DNA of 64,000 nucleotides from Gemmatimonadota bacterium (GTDB lineage Bacteria > Gemmatimonadota > Gemmatimonadetes > Longimicrobiales > Gaopeijiaceae): assembly GCA_026706635.1 (NCBI GenBank), contig JAPOYJ010000055.1:23698-87697 (forward strand), given 5' to 3'. Position numbers and translations under genes: made by a program. Under the pieces are notes generated by a model. That model had not been told where the DNA came from, did no database searches, and saw only the letters and a list, made by a program, of their open reading frames with translations. How positions within the stretch are numbered: the first letter of the stretch is position 1; every line of letters starts with the position of its first letter. Below are positions 23,019-31,564 of the stretch, one piece after another.

Positions 23019-23555
23019 CTACGCCGCGTTCCCCTCCAGCCGCGACACGCGCTGGTTCATGGGGCTGTCCTCGGTGCCGTCCGCATCGCCGTGCACTATG
23101 GCGTGCACCTCGAAATCGTCGCCTGCGACACCGGCCGTGACGGTGCCGGGGGTCAGAGTAATCGAGTTCGCGTGGACAAAGCGCCCCAGCTCTGTGCGCT
23201 GCGACGCGCGGAAGCGCACGATGCGGGGATCGACGCGAATCCGAGGCGAGAGGATGATCCTCGCCAAGGCGAAGTTGGAGCGGAAGATCTCCCAGGCTAG
23301 CCACGGGAGGTAGCGCACGGCCCGCCCAGCGAGGTGGATCGGCACGGACTGCGCGTCAACTATGCCCATGCGCGCGCTGACATGGACGGCTGCGGTGCAA
23401 GTAGCCACCCCGAAGAAGATAAACAGGGGCTCGAAGTGGTTCGAAAGGAGGAGCCAGAGGGCAAAGAGCAAGCCCCAAAGCCATGGGATGCGAGTCAAGT
23501 TCGGTAGCCGTTCCCTCGCGCGTCTGTGTCCCCGAATAGTGCCAACGGCGGACAA
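23019..23555 (-). CDS. mrpE: Mrp antiporter subunit E
   Basis: 178-aa MnhE: helices LLFALWLLLSNHFEPLFIFFGVATCTAAV, then FRSNFALARIILSPR and SITLTPGTVTAGV, the family's diagnostic blocks. The start is uncertain. A TTG at 23555 begins one base after the lptE stop and suggests re-initiation; a later TTG, just before RIPWLWG, would match the usual family N-terminus better. First gene of the antiporter operon proper. Confidence 0.9.
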   Translation of the reverse strand: MSAVGTIRGHRRARERLPNLTRIPWLWGLLFALWLLLSNHFEPLFIFFGVATCTAAVHVSARMGIVDAQSVPIHLAGRAVRYLPWLAWEIFRSNFALARIILSPRIRVDPRIVRFRASQRTELGRFVHANSITLTPGTVTAGVAGDDFEVHAIVHGDADGTEDSPMNQRVSRLEGNAA

Positions 23556-23556
23556 T

Positions 23557-24168
23557 CTACCAGTTGGACTGCGCTCCGTCCACGATCTCCTGAACGAGCA
23601 GCTCGATCGCCTCGGCGCGTCCGTCCTCCTCGGTCTCGCTGGCGTCGAGGTACTGACCCTCCACCTGCAGGCGCGAGTCGTCCCAGAGGATCGTGTACTC
23701 GGCGCGGTCGAGAATCTGCACCTCGACCGAGATCTGTACCTGACGCTGCAGCACCTCTACCGTCTCGGCCTCCCGGCCCCGCCGGTAGAGGGGCGCGTTC
23801 AGGTTGTAGCTTAGGATCGTCCCGCTGACGATCGCATCCGCCGCCTCCTCGCCCGCCAGGCTGAGGCCGAGGGCGCGGGGCAGCTCCTGGAGGAGGGCGT
23901 CGTAGATCTCCTGCGTCACCTCGAAGCGGCCGGTCTCGTTCTCGAAGGGCAGGATCGCGACGGTCCGGACGTGCGACGGCAGCCCCGCGCCCGCGCTGAA
24001 GGAGTAGTTGCACGCCCCGGCGGCCACCGAGGCCAAGAGAGTGACAACCGGTGCCGCTAGCAGCCCGTGGACAAGCCACCTGCGGCGTTCGAGGGGCGCT
24101 GCATCCCCGCCGGACCGCTTCGCTCGCCGGTCCATACTGTAATCTACACTTTGCAATATGTAATCCAT
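23557..24168 (-). CDS. lptE: LptE-like LPS-assembly lipoprotein with repeat-derived N-terminus
   Basis: Outer-membrane lipoprotein that plugs LptD and helps assemble lipopolysaccharide. The mature part has VRTVAILPFENETGRFEVTQ, typical of LptE-like proteins of this length (about 150 aa). The signal peptide ends ASVAAGAC, a lipobox with Cys near residue 53 of the longest frame. Residues about 12-38 of that frame (MDRRAKRSGGDAAPLERRRW and on) are translated dispersed repeat; the preferred start is the ATG at about 24135, inside the repeat. No lptD is in the window. The mrpE start follows immediately. Confidence 0.82.
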   Translation of the reverse strand: MDYILQSVDYSMDRRAKRSGGDAAPLERRRWLVHGLLAAPVVTLLASVAAGACNYSFSAGAGLPSHVRTVAILPFENETGRFEVTQEIYDALLQELPRALGLSLAGEEAADAIVSGTILSYNLNAPLYRRGREAETVEVLQRQVQISVEVQILDRAEYTILWDDSRLQVEGQYLDASETEEDGRAEAIELLVQEIVDGAQSNW

Positions 24169-24240
24169 GGTTTACAATGCGAGCGCCCCTAGCTTCGCTC
24201 TGCGTTGCTCCTCGGACCGGTAGCGCTGCTACCAGCGTCC
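24056..24240 (+). mobile_element. Dispersed element with palindromes and central hairpin, right end missing (copy I)
   Basis: Left module TAGCAGCCCGTGGACAAGCC and GGCGCTGCATCCCCGCC, then two tandem palindromes, then GCTTCGCTCTGCGTTGCTCC and the hairpin GGTAGC/GCTACC (24219-24233), which occupies the position of CCAATAGC/GCTATTGG in the complete copy. It ends without the right module. It contributes the start of lptE on one side and the TAG stop of the lipoprotein gene (24229-24231) on the other. Confidence 0.8.
24138..24176. repeat. Two tandem 18-bp palindromes, 21-bp period
   Basis: TGTAATCTACACTTTGCA (24138, one arm mismatch) and TGTAATCCATGGTTTACA (24159). The second unit is identical to the one at 15734. 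The pair lies over the lptE start region. Confidence 0.8.
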
Positions 24241-24924
24241 GGGGTGCCAGATATGCGGCGGAAACGCCTCGACATGATCTACGGACTCCAGGCTTAGTTC
24301 CAGTTCACGGTAGTCGTAAAGGTTACGATAGGTGGCGGCCGAGGGGTAGCCCGAGAACGCCTCGGCCCACATCAGCTCGACGCTCTCGACCACCTTCCCC
24401 CCCCTCATCAGCGCGGCCCCGTTCAGCTCTCCGCCGCGCATCCGGTAGCGAACCAGGTCGCCGTCCGGGAGGCGAACCAGCATTTCGAGGAGGTCGTCGG
24501 CCTCACCGCCCTCCACCACCTCGGCGCCCTCGCCTGGCCGGTAGACGCCGAGCGCCGCCCAGAGGAGCGCCGAACGGGGAATGGCAGCCTGCGGGTCGGC
24601 ATTGGGGGGAGTGCGCAGATGGCCGCCCTCCAGCGCCGCGATCGCCGCGCTCTCGCCGTTCTCCAGGAATAGGTCCAGCCGCGCCCGGTCGGGAGGGCCC
24701 AGGCGAGCGACCCCCAGACCCGAGCCGCGCACTCCGGGTTCACGAGCCCGCCAGGAGAAGGTCAGCCTCGTCGGTTGCCTGATCCGGGCCTCCTCCTCCG
24801 CCCAGGCCACCGCGGCCGTGAGCGCCGAGGCAGGGAGCGGCGAGAGCTCCGCCCGCGCACCCCCGCATCCGGCGACAGCCGCGGCCGCCACCGCTAGCGC
24901 GCCCCTCCACCCGGAAGCCCGCAC
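24229..24924 (-). CDS. Hypothetical lipoprotein (231 aa), outer-membrane-lipoprotein-sorting-like
   Basis: Signal peptide with lipobox VAGCGG (Cys near residue 17). The body has LTFSWRAREPGVRGSGLGVARLG and RARLDLFLENGESAAI, a beta-rich pattern reminiscent of LolA/LolB-like or DUF4292-type lipoproteins that wrap lipids, but I cannot assign it firmly. GTG at 24924 starts the signal peptide directly and has AAGG-type sequence upstream; the longer frame runs antisense through lpxH. Divergent from lpxH with 18 bases between starts. The stop is the TAG of a repeat hairpin. Confidence 0.7.
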   Translation of the reverse strand: MRASGWRGALAVAAAAVAGCGGARAELSPLPASALTAAVAWAEEEARIRQPTRLTFSWRAREPGVRGSGLGVARLGPPDRARLDLFLENGESAAIAALEGGHLRTPPNADPQAAIPRSALLWAALGVYRPGEGAEVVEGGEADDLLEMLVRLPDGDLVRYRMRGGELNGAALMRGGKVVESVELMWAEAFSGYPSAATYRNLYDYRELELSLESVDHVEAFPPHIWHPGRW

Positions 24925-24942
24925 CCTGCTACCTTCGCGGTC

Positions 24943-25683
24943 ATGTCCGACGGTCCACTCTACATCGTCTCCGACGTTCACCTGGGCGCCGTGCCCGAGA
25001 GCACCGAGGCGGCCTTCCATCGCTGGCTCCGCCACGCTGGCGAGCGGGCAGGCCTCCTGGTCATCAACGGCGACCTCTTCGACTTCTGGTTCGAGTACCG
25101 GAGCGTTGTACCGGCCAGACACCTGCGAACTCTTGCCCTCCTGGCCGAGATCGTCGAGTCGGGCACGCCGGTGCTCTTCGTGGGCGGGAATCACGACTGG
25201 TGGGGGGACGACTTCCTGCGGAGCAGGATCGGCGTGGATTTCCACCGAGGCGCCGTTCGCATCAGGGCGTGCGGCAGGTCGATACTGGTGGCGCACGGCG
25301 ACGGTCTGGGAGGCGGCGACCTGCGGTACCGGGCGCTACGAAGCACCCTGCGTTCGGGTGTCACCCGCACCCTCTTCCGCTGGCTGCACCCGGATTTGGG
25401 CGACGCCATTGCAAGGCGCATCTCGGGGACCAGACGACAGCTCGCCTCCGGCCACCGGCCCGCGAGGCGCGGCCGCTCCACGCACCTCGCCGAATGGGCC
25501 AGGGAGCAGCTAGCTGGCGACCCCACGCTCGACATCGTAGCGCTGGGACACGCGCACGAGCCCACCGTGACCGAGGTGGCACCGGGGAGGCACTATGTGA
25601 ACTCCGGCGACTGGGTCTTCCATCGCTCGTACGTCACCCTGGGCGACTCCGGCCCGCCACTACTGCACGAATGGACGGGGTGA
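24943..25683 (+). CDS. lpxH: UDP-2,3-diacylglucosamine diphosphatase (LpxH-like metallophosphoesterase)
   Basis: Probably hydrolyses UDP-2,3-diacylglucosamine to lipid X in lipid A synthesis. Metal-binding motifs in order: SDVHLG (residue 9), NGDLFDFWFEY (42), GGNHDWWGD (86), AHGDGL (116) and GHAHEP (about 204). FDFWFEYRSVVP is typical of LpxH and LpxH-like (LpxH2) enzymes rather than generic phosphoesterases. 246 aa. Context with lptE supports a role in lipopolysaccharide. Confidence 0.85.
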   Translation: MSDGPLYIVSDVHLGAVPESTEAAFHRWLRHAGERAGLLVINGDLFDFWFEYRSVVPARHLRTLALLAEIVESGTPVLFVGGNHDWWGDDFLRSRIGVDFHRGAVRIRACGRSILVAHGDGLGGGDLRYRALRSTLRSGVTRTLFRWLHPDLGDAIARRISGTRRQLASGHRPARRGRSTHLAEWAREQLAGDPTLDIVALGHAHEPTVTEVAPGRHYVNSGDWVFHRSYVTLGDSGPPLLHEWTG

Positions 25684-25689
25684 GCGGCA

Positions 25690-26514
25690 TCACCGCGTCG
25701 GCAATCTGACGGCCACCTCCACCGAGCCGTCGCCGCCCTCCACGGTCAGAGGGTCGGGGAAGTTCTGCAGGTGGGCCGACACGAAGGCGTCGACTCCGGA
25801 CATGAGGAGGGTGAAGAGCGCGACCGCGAACCAATCCTCACGCTGCGACTCCCGGGCGTCCACGAGACTCCGCAGCCGAAGCACCTCCTCGTCGCGCCCG
25901 AGCTCGGCCTCGATCTCGTCCGGCTCGGTGACCCCACTGCGCTCGAGCCGCTCGGCGACTCGCTCCTCCCAGAGCAAGAGCTGCTGACGGGCCGAACCCA
26001 GGCGCCGCATCGTCTTCAGGAGCATCCACCCGGCCGCGGCCTCGAAGCCGAAGTAGAAGGCACCGCGCGTCAGTGAACCCGACGCGGCGTGGCCCCATCC
26101 GGGGATGGTCGCCCCGCGCAGGAATGCGCCCGCTGGGCCGGGGAGCGACGGGGCGGCAGCGGGGGCAGGCCCCACCGTCGAGTCGGCGGCGACAGTATCC
26201 GTCGGGCCAGCTGCGGCCGTGTCCGCCGCGACCGCATCGGAGACCTCCACGGTCGAGTCAGCGGCTGCCGCGTTGGACGGGACCGGCTCCAGAGTCGGCG
26301 TATCCGCAGCCGCCGAGTCCGAGGCTGCGGTGTCCGGGACCGCATCCGCAATGGTGTCGGTTTCGGTTTCCTGGGCCGCCAGACCGCCGTTCCACAGGAA
26401 CGCCAGAACGAGCGCCACCAAGGTCGCGCTCGCCGGACCTGTCCACGGACCGCCAGCGCTTCGCCCCTCTCGGTGCTCGCGCGAGATTATCCACGGACTG
26501 GTAGACCTCTCCAT
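25690..26514 (-). CDS. Secreted/membrane DUF5683-like protein with Asp/Ala/Ser/Thr-rich linker
   Basis: Signal-like hydrophobic stretch TLVALVLAFLWNGGLAAQ, then about 70 low-complexity residues (repeats of AADT, DST, AA), then a conserved part: LRGATIPGWGHAASGSLTRGAFYFGFEAAAGWMLL, whose PGWGH-type motif is found in DUF5683 proteins, a charged helix, and a final helix near ALFTLLMSG. Function unknown. The ATG at 26514 lies in a repeat, so residues 1-30 (including SPWIISREHREGRSAGG) are repeat translation; TTG 26421 or GTG 26418, directly before the signal peptide, are credible alternative starts. Confidence 0.65.
   Translation of the reverse strand: MERSTSPWIISREHREGRSAGGPWTGPASATLVALVLAFLWNGGLAAQETETDTIADAVPDTAASDSAAADTPTLEPVPSNAAAADSTVEVSDAVAADTAAAGPTDTVAADSTVGPAPAAAPSLPGPAGAFLRGATIPGWGHAASGSLTRGAFYFGFEAAAGWMLLKTMRRLGSARQQLLLWEERVAERLERSGVTEPDEIEAELGRDEEVLRLRSLVDARESQREDWFAVALFTLLMSGVDAFVSAHLQNFPDPLTVEGGDGSVEVAVRLPTR
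26439..26504 (+). repeat. Dispersed element, internally deleted copy with both ends (copy J)
   Basis: Begins CCTGTCCACGGACCGCCAG, passes through GCGCTTCGCCCCTCTCGG and CTCGCGCGAG, and ends ATTATCCACGGACTGGTAG, a right module. The left boundary is an inverted end rather than a normal left module. It covers the first codons of the DUF5683-like gene on the minus strand. Confidence 0.7.
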
Positions 26515-26561
26515 GGAGTGGAAGATAAAGCCGAGCGGCGGGAGCGTGTGCGAGGACAGCA

Positions 26562-27530
26562 TTACGGCGAGGTGGCCCGCGCCCACCTGATCACTGTTTC
26601 CATCCCTGCGGGAGGCCTGACGGCAAACGTCATCTCCTCGCCGGTAGCCGGATGCCGGAATTCGAGGCGCTCAGCGTGCAGCATCTGCCTGGCGGCGATC
26701 CGCGCCAGCTCGCCCGCCCACCTGCGGGCAGCGCCTCCAAAACCGCGCTCCCGGCCCGATCCGTAGAGGAAGTCCCCCACTACCGGAGAGCCGATCGCGG
26801 CGGCGTGCACCCGAATCTGGTGCGTGCGCCCCGTCTCGAGCTCGGCGCGGCAGAGGGTCGCCGCGACCCACTCCTCGCGGGGACGCAGGTGAGTGCGGGC
26901 GGGCCTTCCCCCTTCCGTCACCGCCATGCGGGTCCGGTGGCGGGGGTGGCGTCCGATCGGCCGGTCCACCGTCACCGCCTCCCCGACCGAACCCCAGAGG
27001 ACGGTCAGGTAGCTCCGCCTCACGAGGCGCTCCCTCAGCGCCGTCGAGAGGTGCGCGTGGGCCCGGTCGCTCTTGGCAGCCACGATCAGACCCGAGGTGT
27101 CGCGGTCGAGGCGGTGGACGATGCCGGGACGAAGTGCGCCTCCGATGCCGGAGAGGTCGCCAACATGATGAAGGAGTGCATTGACGAGCGTGCCGCGAGG
27201 GTGCCCGGGGGCGGGGTGGACGACAAGCCCCGCCTCCTTGTTCACGACGACCAGATCGCGGTCCTCATAGACGATGTCGAGCGGAATCTCCTCGGGTTCA
27301 GCGTGGGCGGGGGCCGGGGGCGGGACGAGGACATCGATCCTCGACCCGGGTGTGGCGGACTCCGACTTGCGGGCCGCGCGGCCATCCAGCGTCACCCTGC
27401 CCTCGGCCATAAGCGCCGCCACCCGGCTGCGTGATAGCCCCAGCTCGGCGGCCACGTAGCTGTCGAGGCGGCCGTGCGCGTCGGCGGGGATCGTCCAGTA
27501 GCGGCGGGCGGAGTCCTCTCGCTCGGTCAC
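26562..27530 (-). CDS. rluD: Ribosomal large-subunit pseudouridine synthase, RluD family
   Basis: Makes pseudouridines in 23S rRNA (helix 69 in RluD). N-terminal S4 domain (RLDSYVAAELGLSRSRVAALMAEG), catalytic domain with IVYEDRDLVVVNKEAGLVVHPAPGH, GIVHRLDRDTSGLIVAAK (catalytic Asp), and LETGRTHQIRVHAAAIGSPVVGD. 322 aa. GTG at 27530 overlaps the ileS stop (GTGA), the usual coupling in this window; the longer frame upstream runs into ileS. Confidence 0.94.
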   Translation of the reverse strand: MTEREDSARRYWTIPADAHGRLDSYVAAELGLSRSRVAALMAEGRVTLDGRAARKSESATPGSRIDVLVPPPAPAHAEPEEIPLDIVYEDRDLVVVNKEAGLVVHPAPGHPRGTLVNALLHHVGDLSGIGGALRPGIVHRLDRDTSGLIVAAKSDRAHAHLSTALRERLVRRSYLTVLWGSVGEAVTVDRPIGRHPRHRTRMAVTEGGRPARTHLRPREEWVAATLCRAELETGRTHQIRVHAAAIGSPVVGDFLYGSGRERGFGGAARRWAGELARIAARQMLHAERLEFRHPATGEEMTFAVRPPAGMETVIRWARATSP

Positions 27531-30500
27531 TTCCCAGATCCGGAGGTGCGGTCGGCGCACCGGGAGATCTCGAGGACGACGGTCTTTCCGTCGATCTCGG
27601 TCTCGGTCGCGAGGACGGAGGCGCACCGTTCCCGCTCTTCCAGGGTGCAGACCTCCACCGCCTCGGCCAGCGTCTCGCGCCGAATCGCCCCGCTGTGCTC
27701 CCGGGCTGCCGCCTGCACATCGTCGCCTCCGGCCACCAGGAGGCGAATCCGGTCGGTCACCTGGAGCCCCGAGTCCTTGCGGAGACGCTGAATCCGGTTG
27801 ACGAGCTCGCGGGCCAGACCCTCGCGCCTGAGCGGCTCGTCGAGCGTCGGGTCCAGAGCGACCGCGTAGCCCCCCTCGGACCTGACGACCCACCCTTCGC
27901 GCGCCTCCTCCACGATCTGGAGCTCGGCACCACTCACCTTCTCGCTCGCTCCCCCGACCTCGATGGTCACCTGCTCCCCCCTGCGCACCGCCTCAAGCTG
28001 GGGGCGACCGAGCTCCCGGATCCGCTCGGCCGCCTCTGGGGTGAGACTTCCGAAGCGCTGCCCCAGCTCTCGGAAGACCGGTCGCGCCACCAGATTGACC
28101 AGCCCGCCCGACGACGTCGCGAAGTCGATGCGCTTGACATTGATTTCGTCGGTAAGTAGGTTGAGCGTATGGGGATCGGGGGTCGAGCCCGGCACAACCG
28201 CCACGATCCGCCCCAGCGGCTGCCGAACCCGGATCCGCACCTCCTCGCGGGCCGCGCGGGCCAGTGTGCTCAGCACTCGCACATCGGCCATCTGGGACTC
28301 GAGGCTGGTATCCCTCGGCGCCACTTCGGGCGAGGGGAAGGCCTCGCCATGGGGCGATCTGCCGCAAAGGGCGCGGTGCAGCCACTCCGAGACGAAGGGC
28401 GTCACCGGCGCGATCAGGAGCGCGACCACCCGGAGCGCCTCGTGCAGCGTCGCAAAGGCGGCGTTGGCGTCCTCGGCTCCGGTGTTGCCCCAGAAGCGGG
28501 GACGGGAGCGGCGCACGTACCAGTTCGAGAGCTCGCCGTCCACGAAGGCCTGCACCGCCCGGTAGGCGTTCGTCGGATTGTAGCTGTCGAGGTCGCCCCG
28601 CACCTGTGCGACAAGTTCGCTCAGGCGCGAGAGGAGCCACCGGTCCAGCGTCGAGGGCCGGACCGTCTGCGCGACGCGCTCTCGCTTCGAGCTCCACTCC
28701 TCCACGCTTGCGTATAGTGCAAAAAACTTGTATATGTTGAGTAGAGTGTCGAAGAACCTGGCCGAGGAGTCCCGCACGGCCTCGGGGTCGAAGCGGGTGG
28801 GGAGCCACGGGTTGCTGACAGTCACCATGTACCAGCGGATCGCGTCGGCGCCGTGCTCGGCGACCGCATCCCAAGGGTCTACGACGTTGCCGCGCGACTT
28901 GGACATCTTCCGGCCCCTGGCGTCGAGGATCAGGTCGTTGACGATCACGCTCCGGAAGGCCGGGGCGGCACCGAGCATCGTGGCGATGGCGTGCAGCGAG
29001 TAGAACCACCCGCGTGTCTGGTCGACCGCCTCGCAGATGAAGTCCGCCGGGTAGTGTCGTTCGAAGAGCTCCCGATTCTCGAAGGGGTAGTGCCACTGCG
29101 CCCAGGGCATCGCGCCCGAGTCGAACCAGACATCGAGCACCTCCGGGGTGCGACGCATCGTCGATCCGGTCTCCGGGCAGCGCCACGTCACCTCGTCGAT
29201 GAAAGGTCGGTGCGGATCGAAGCCGTCGGGGAGCCCCCCCGCCCTCTCGGCCAGCTCGGCGATCGATCCGATCCACTCGGCGCGCTCCGGATCGTCGTCG
29301 GAGACCCAGACGGGGAGGGGCGTCCCCCAGTAGCGGTCGCGCGAGAGGGCCCAGTCCACATTCCCCTTCAGCCACTCGCCGAAGCGTCCCGCGCCGACCT
29401 CGGGGGGGTGCCAGGAGATGCGCTCGTTGCCATCGAGCAGCTCTTCGGTCAGTGACGACGTGCGCGCGAACCAGCTGCTGCGGGCGAGGTAGAGGAGCGG
29501 GGTGTCGCAGCGCCAGCAGTGTGGGTAGGAGTGCGATGCACGCGCCGAGCGGAATACGAGTCCACGTGCCTTCAGCTCCTGGGTCAGCGGCTCGTCGGCG
29601 TCCTTGAAGAAGGCGCCCCCAACGAGCGGCAGACCCTTCGCAAAGGTGCCGTCCGGCTCCAGTGGCTCGATCACCGCAAGACCGAGCTCCTCGCCCAACC
29701 GGTGGTCGTCGGCACCGTAGGCGGGGGCCATGTGGACGATTCCCGAACCCTCCTCGTCCGAGACAAAGTCGGCGGCGACGACCTCCCAGGCGCGGCCCCG
29801 CACCGCACCGCTCTCGATCACCTCGAAGGGGCGGCGGTACCTCGCGCCGATCAGCTCCGCCGGGTCGACCGGCCGACGAGGCACACCTTCGCCGAAGAGC
29901 TCGGTGGCGCGCTTCGCCGCCACCACTATGCGCCTCCCCTCGTTCTCGACCTCGACGTACTCGACCTGTGGGTTGACCGCTAGCGCCACATTCGCCACCA
30001 GCGTCCACGGTGTCGTCGTCCAAACCAGCAGGCGGCGCCCGCTTCCATCGAGGAGATCGAGGGTGATCCAGAGCGAAGGGTCCTCGACGTCCCGGTACCC
30101 GAGGGAGAGCTCGTGCGAGGAAAGGACCGTCTGGTCCTTCGGACACCAGGGGACGACCTTGCGGCCCCGGTAGAGAAGACCCCGCCCTGCGAGCTCCTTG
30201 AGCACCCACCAGACCGACTCGATGTACTCTGTGTGAAATGTGACGTAGGGACGCGAGTAGTCGAGCCAGTAGCCGATCCGCTCCGAGAAGCGCTCCCACT
30301 CCTCCTTGTAGGCGAAGACCGACTCGCGGCAGCGTTCGTTGAACCACGCGATGCCGCGCTCCTCGATCTCGCGCTTGTCCTCGATGCCGAGCTGCCTCTG
30401 CGCCTCGATCTCGACCGGCAGCCCGTGGGTGTCCCATCCCGCCATGCGCGTAACGTGGCGGCCTCGCATCGTCTGGTAGCGGCAGACGAGGTCCTTGATC

Positions 30501-30685
30501 GCACGGCTGATGATGTGATGCAGACCGGGACGCCCGTTGGCGGTGGGAGGCCCCTCGTAGAAGACGAACGGCTCGCCGTCGGCCGTGGCGGCGAGGCTCT
30601 GGCGGAAGGTCTCTTCGCTCCTCCAGGTGGCGAGCACCGACGCCTCCAGCTCGCGGCGAGTTGCGGGAGGGAATGGGTAGTGCAA
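27527..30685 (-). CDS. ileS: Isoleucyl-tRNA synthetase, eukaryote-like (IleS2) type
   Basis: Charges tRNA-Ile. The class I signatures are GRPGLHH at about residue 51 (HIGH motif) and GRKMSKSRGN near 590. The 1052-aa length, the PTANGRPGLHH form of the first motif, and a C-terminal domain without the paired Cys zinc site of ordinary bacterial IleS indicate the eukaryote-like type, known for low mupirocin sensitivity. The CP1 editing domain (residues about 190-390) includes WTTTPWTL and a GTGIVH-like SGIVHMAPAYGADD. Cotranscribed with rluD. Confidence 0.96.
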   Translation of the reverse strand: MHYPFPPATRRELEASVLATWRSEETFRQSLAATADGEPFVFYEGPPTANGRPGLHHIISRAIKDLVCRYQTMRGRHVTRMAGWDTHGLPVEIEAQRQLGIEDKREIEERGIAWFNERCRESVFAYKEEWERFSERIGYWLDYSRPYVTFHTEYIESVWWVLKELAGRGLLYRGRKVVPWCPKDQTVLSSHELSLGYRDVEDPSLWITLDLLDGSGRRLLVWTTTPWTLVANVALAVNPQVEYVEVENEGRRIVVAAKRATELFGEGVPRRPVDPAELIGARYRRPFEVIESGAVRGRAWEVVAADFVSDEEGSGIVHMAPAYGADDHRLGEELGLAVIEPLEPDGTFAKGLPLVGGAFFKDADEPLTQELKARGLVFRSARASHSYPHCWRCDTPLLYLARSSWFARTSSLTEELLDGNERISWHPPEVGAGRFGEWLKGNVDWALSRDRYWGTPLPVWVSDDDPERAEWIGSIAELAERAGGLPDGFDPHRPFIDEVTWRCPETGSTMRRTPEVLDVWFDSGAMPWAQWHYPFENRELFERHYPADFICEAVDQTRGWFYSLHAIATMLGAAPAFRSVIVNDLILDARGRKMSKSRGNVVDPWDAVAEHGADAIRWYMVTVSNPWLPTRFDPEAVRDSSARFFDTLLNIYKFFALYASVEEWSSKRERVAQTVRPSTLDRWLLSRLSELVAQVRGDLDSYNPTNAYRAVQAFVDGELSNWYVRRSRPRFWGNTGAEDANAAFATLHEALRVVALLIAPVTPFVSEWLHRALCGRSPHGEAFPSPEVAPRDTSLESQMADVRVLSTLARAAREEVRIRVRQPLGRIVAVVPGSTPDPHTLNLLTDEINVKRIDFATSSGGLVNLVARPVFRELGQRFGSLTPEAAERIRELGRPQLEAVRRGEQVTIEVGGASEKVSGAELQIVEEAREGWVVRSEGGYAVALDPTLDEPLRREGLARELVNRIQRLRKDSGLQVTDRIRLLVAGGDDVQAAAREHSGAIRRETLAEAVEVCTLEERERCASVLATETEIDGKTVVLEISRCADRTSGSGK

Positions 30686-30694
30686 GGGAGCGGT

Positions 30695-31564
30695 CTACTC
30701 CGACCAGAGGGCTTCGCGCAGGACGCCCCGCACGATGCCCGTGAGCGTCGGCTCGGCGGCCTGGGCCGTGGCGACGATTGCCTCGATCTCGACTTCCTCC
30801 AGCGCGTCGGGGAGGCACATGTCGGTGACAACGGCCAGGGCGAGCACCCGCATCCCGGCGTGGCGGGCGGCGATGACCTCCGGAACGGTCGACATTCCCA
30901 CCACATCGACCCCCATTCGGCGGAGCATGCGGTACTCGGCACGGGTCTCGAGCTGCGGTCCGACGACCGCGGCGTAGACGCCTCGCCTGAGCGCCGTCCC
31001 CTGGGAGAGCGCCACCCTCGTCGCGAGCTCCTGAAGCGCGGGGTCGTAGGGGGCCGACATATCCGGGAAGCGGGGGCCGATATCATCGAGATTCGGGCCA
31101 ACTAGGGGGCTGTCGCCCATGAGGTTGATGTGGTCGTCGAGGACCACGACGTCCCCCGGCGCCCAGAGTGGATTCATGGCACCGCACGCCGCCGTTACGA
31201 CCAGCGCCTCGGCGCCGAGCAGCCTCATCACGCGCACCGGGAATGCGACCTGCGCCAGCGTGTACCCCTCGTAGCGGTGGAGGCGGCGCTGCATCGCCAA
31301 GACGGGCACGTCCTCGAGCGCACCGCAGATGAGCCCTCCCTGCTGGGCGGGCGCGGCCGGGAGGGGGAAGTGCGGCAGATCCTCGTACGGCACTACGGTG
31401 CCGCGCTCGATGGCGTCGGCCAGGCCGCGCAGTCCGGTCCCGAGCACGAGGCCGACGCGCGGGGTATCGTCCCAGAGCGCCTGCACCGCCCGGGCGGCCT
31501 CCGAGAGCCTGGCCATCTCGTGCGCGACCGTCCCCTGCCCCGCCGTGCTCCGCTCTCCAGTCAC
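30695..31564 (-). CDS. punA: Purine-nucleoside phosphorylase (trimeric type)
   Basis: Cleaves purine nucleosides with phosphate for base salvage. Family marks are VLGTGLRGLADAIE (GTGL in place of GSGLG), MQRRLHRYEGY, VTAACGAMNPLWAPGDVVVLDDHINLMG and VGPQLETRAEYRMLRRMGVDVVGMSTVPE. 289 aa. GTG at 31564 overlaps the yggS stop (GTGA). The ileS gene starts nine bases downstream of its stop, so yggS-punA-ileS-rluD is likely one transcript. Confidence 0.94.
   Translation of the reverse strand: MTGERSTAGQGTVAHEMARLSEAARAVQALWDDTPRVGLVLGTGLRGLADAIERGTVVPYEDLPHFPLPAAPAQQGGLICGALEDVPVLAMQRRLHRYEGYTLAQVAFPVRVMRLLGAEALVVTAACGAMNPLWAPGDVVVLDDHINLMGDSPLVGPNLDDIGPRFPDMSAPYDPALQELATRVALSQGTALRRGVYAAVVGPQLETRAEYRMLRRMGVDVVGMSTVPEVIAARHAGMRVLALAVVTDMCLPDALEEVEIEAIVATAQAAEPTLTGIVRGVLREALWSE

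Noticed and set aside
25000..26600. Composite transposon bounded by copies I and J (24056-26504)
   Set aside because: Although a left end and a right end lie in the proper orientation, each copy has more element sequence of its own, and the enclosed genes include ordinary lpxH; separate insertions explain it better.
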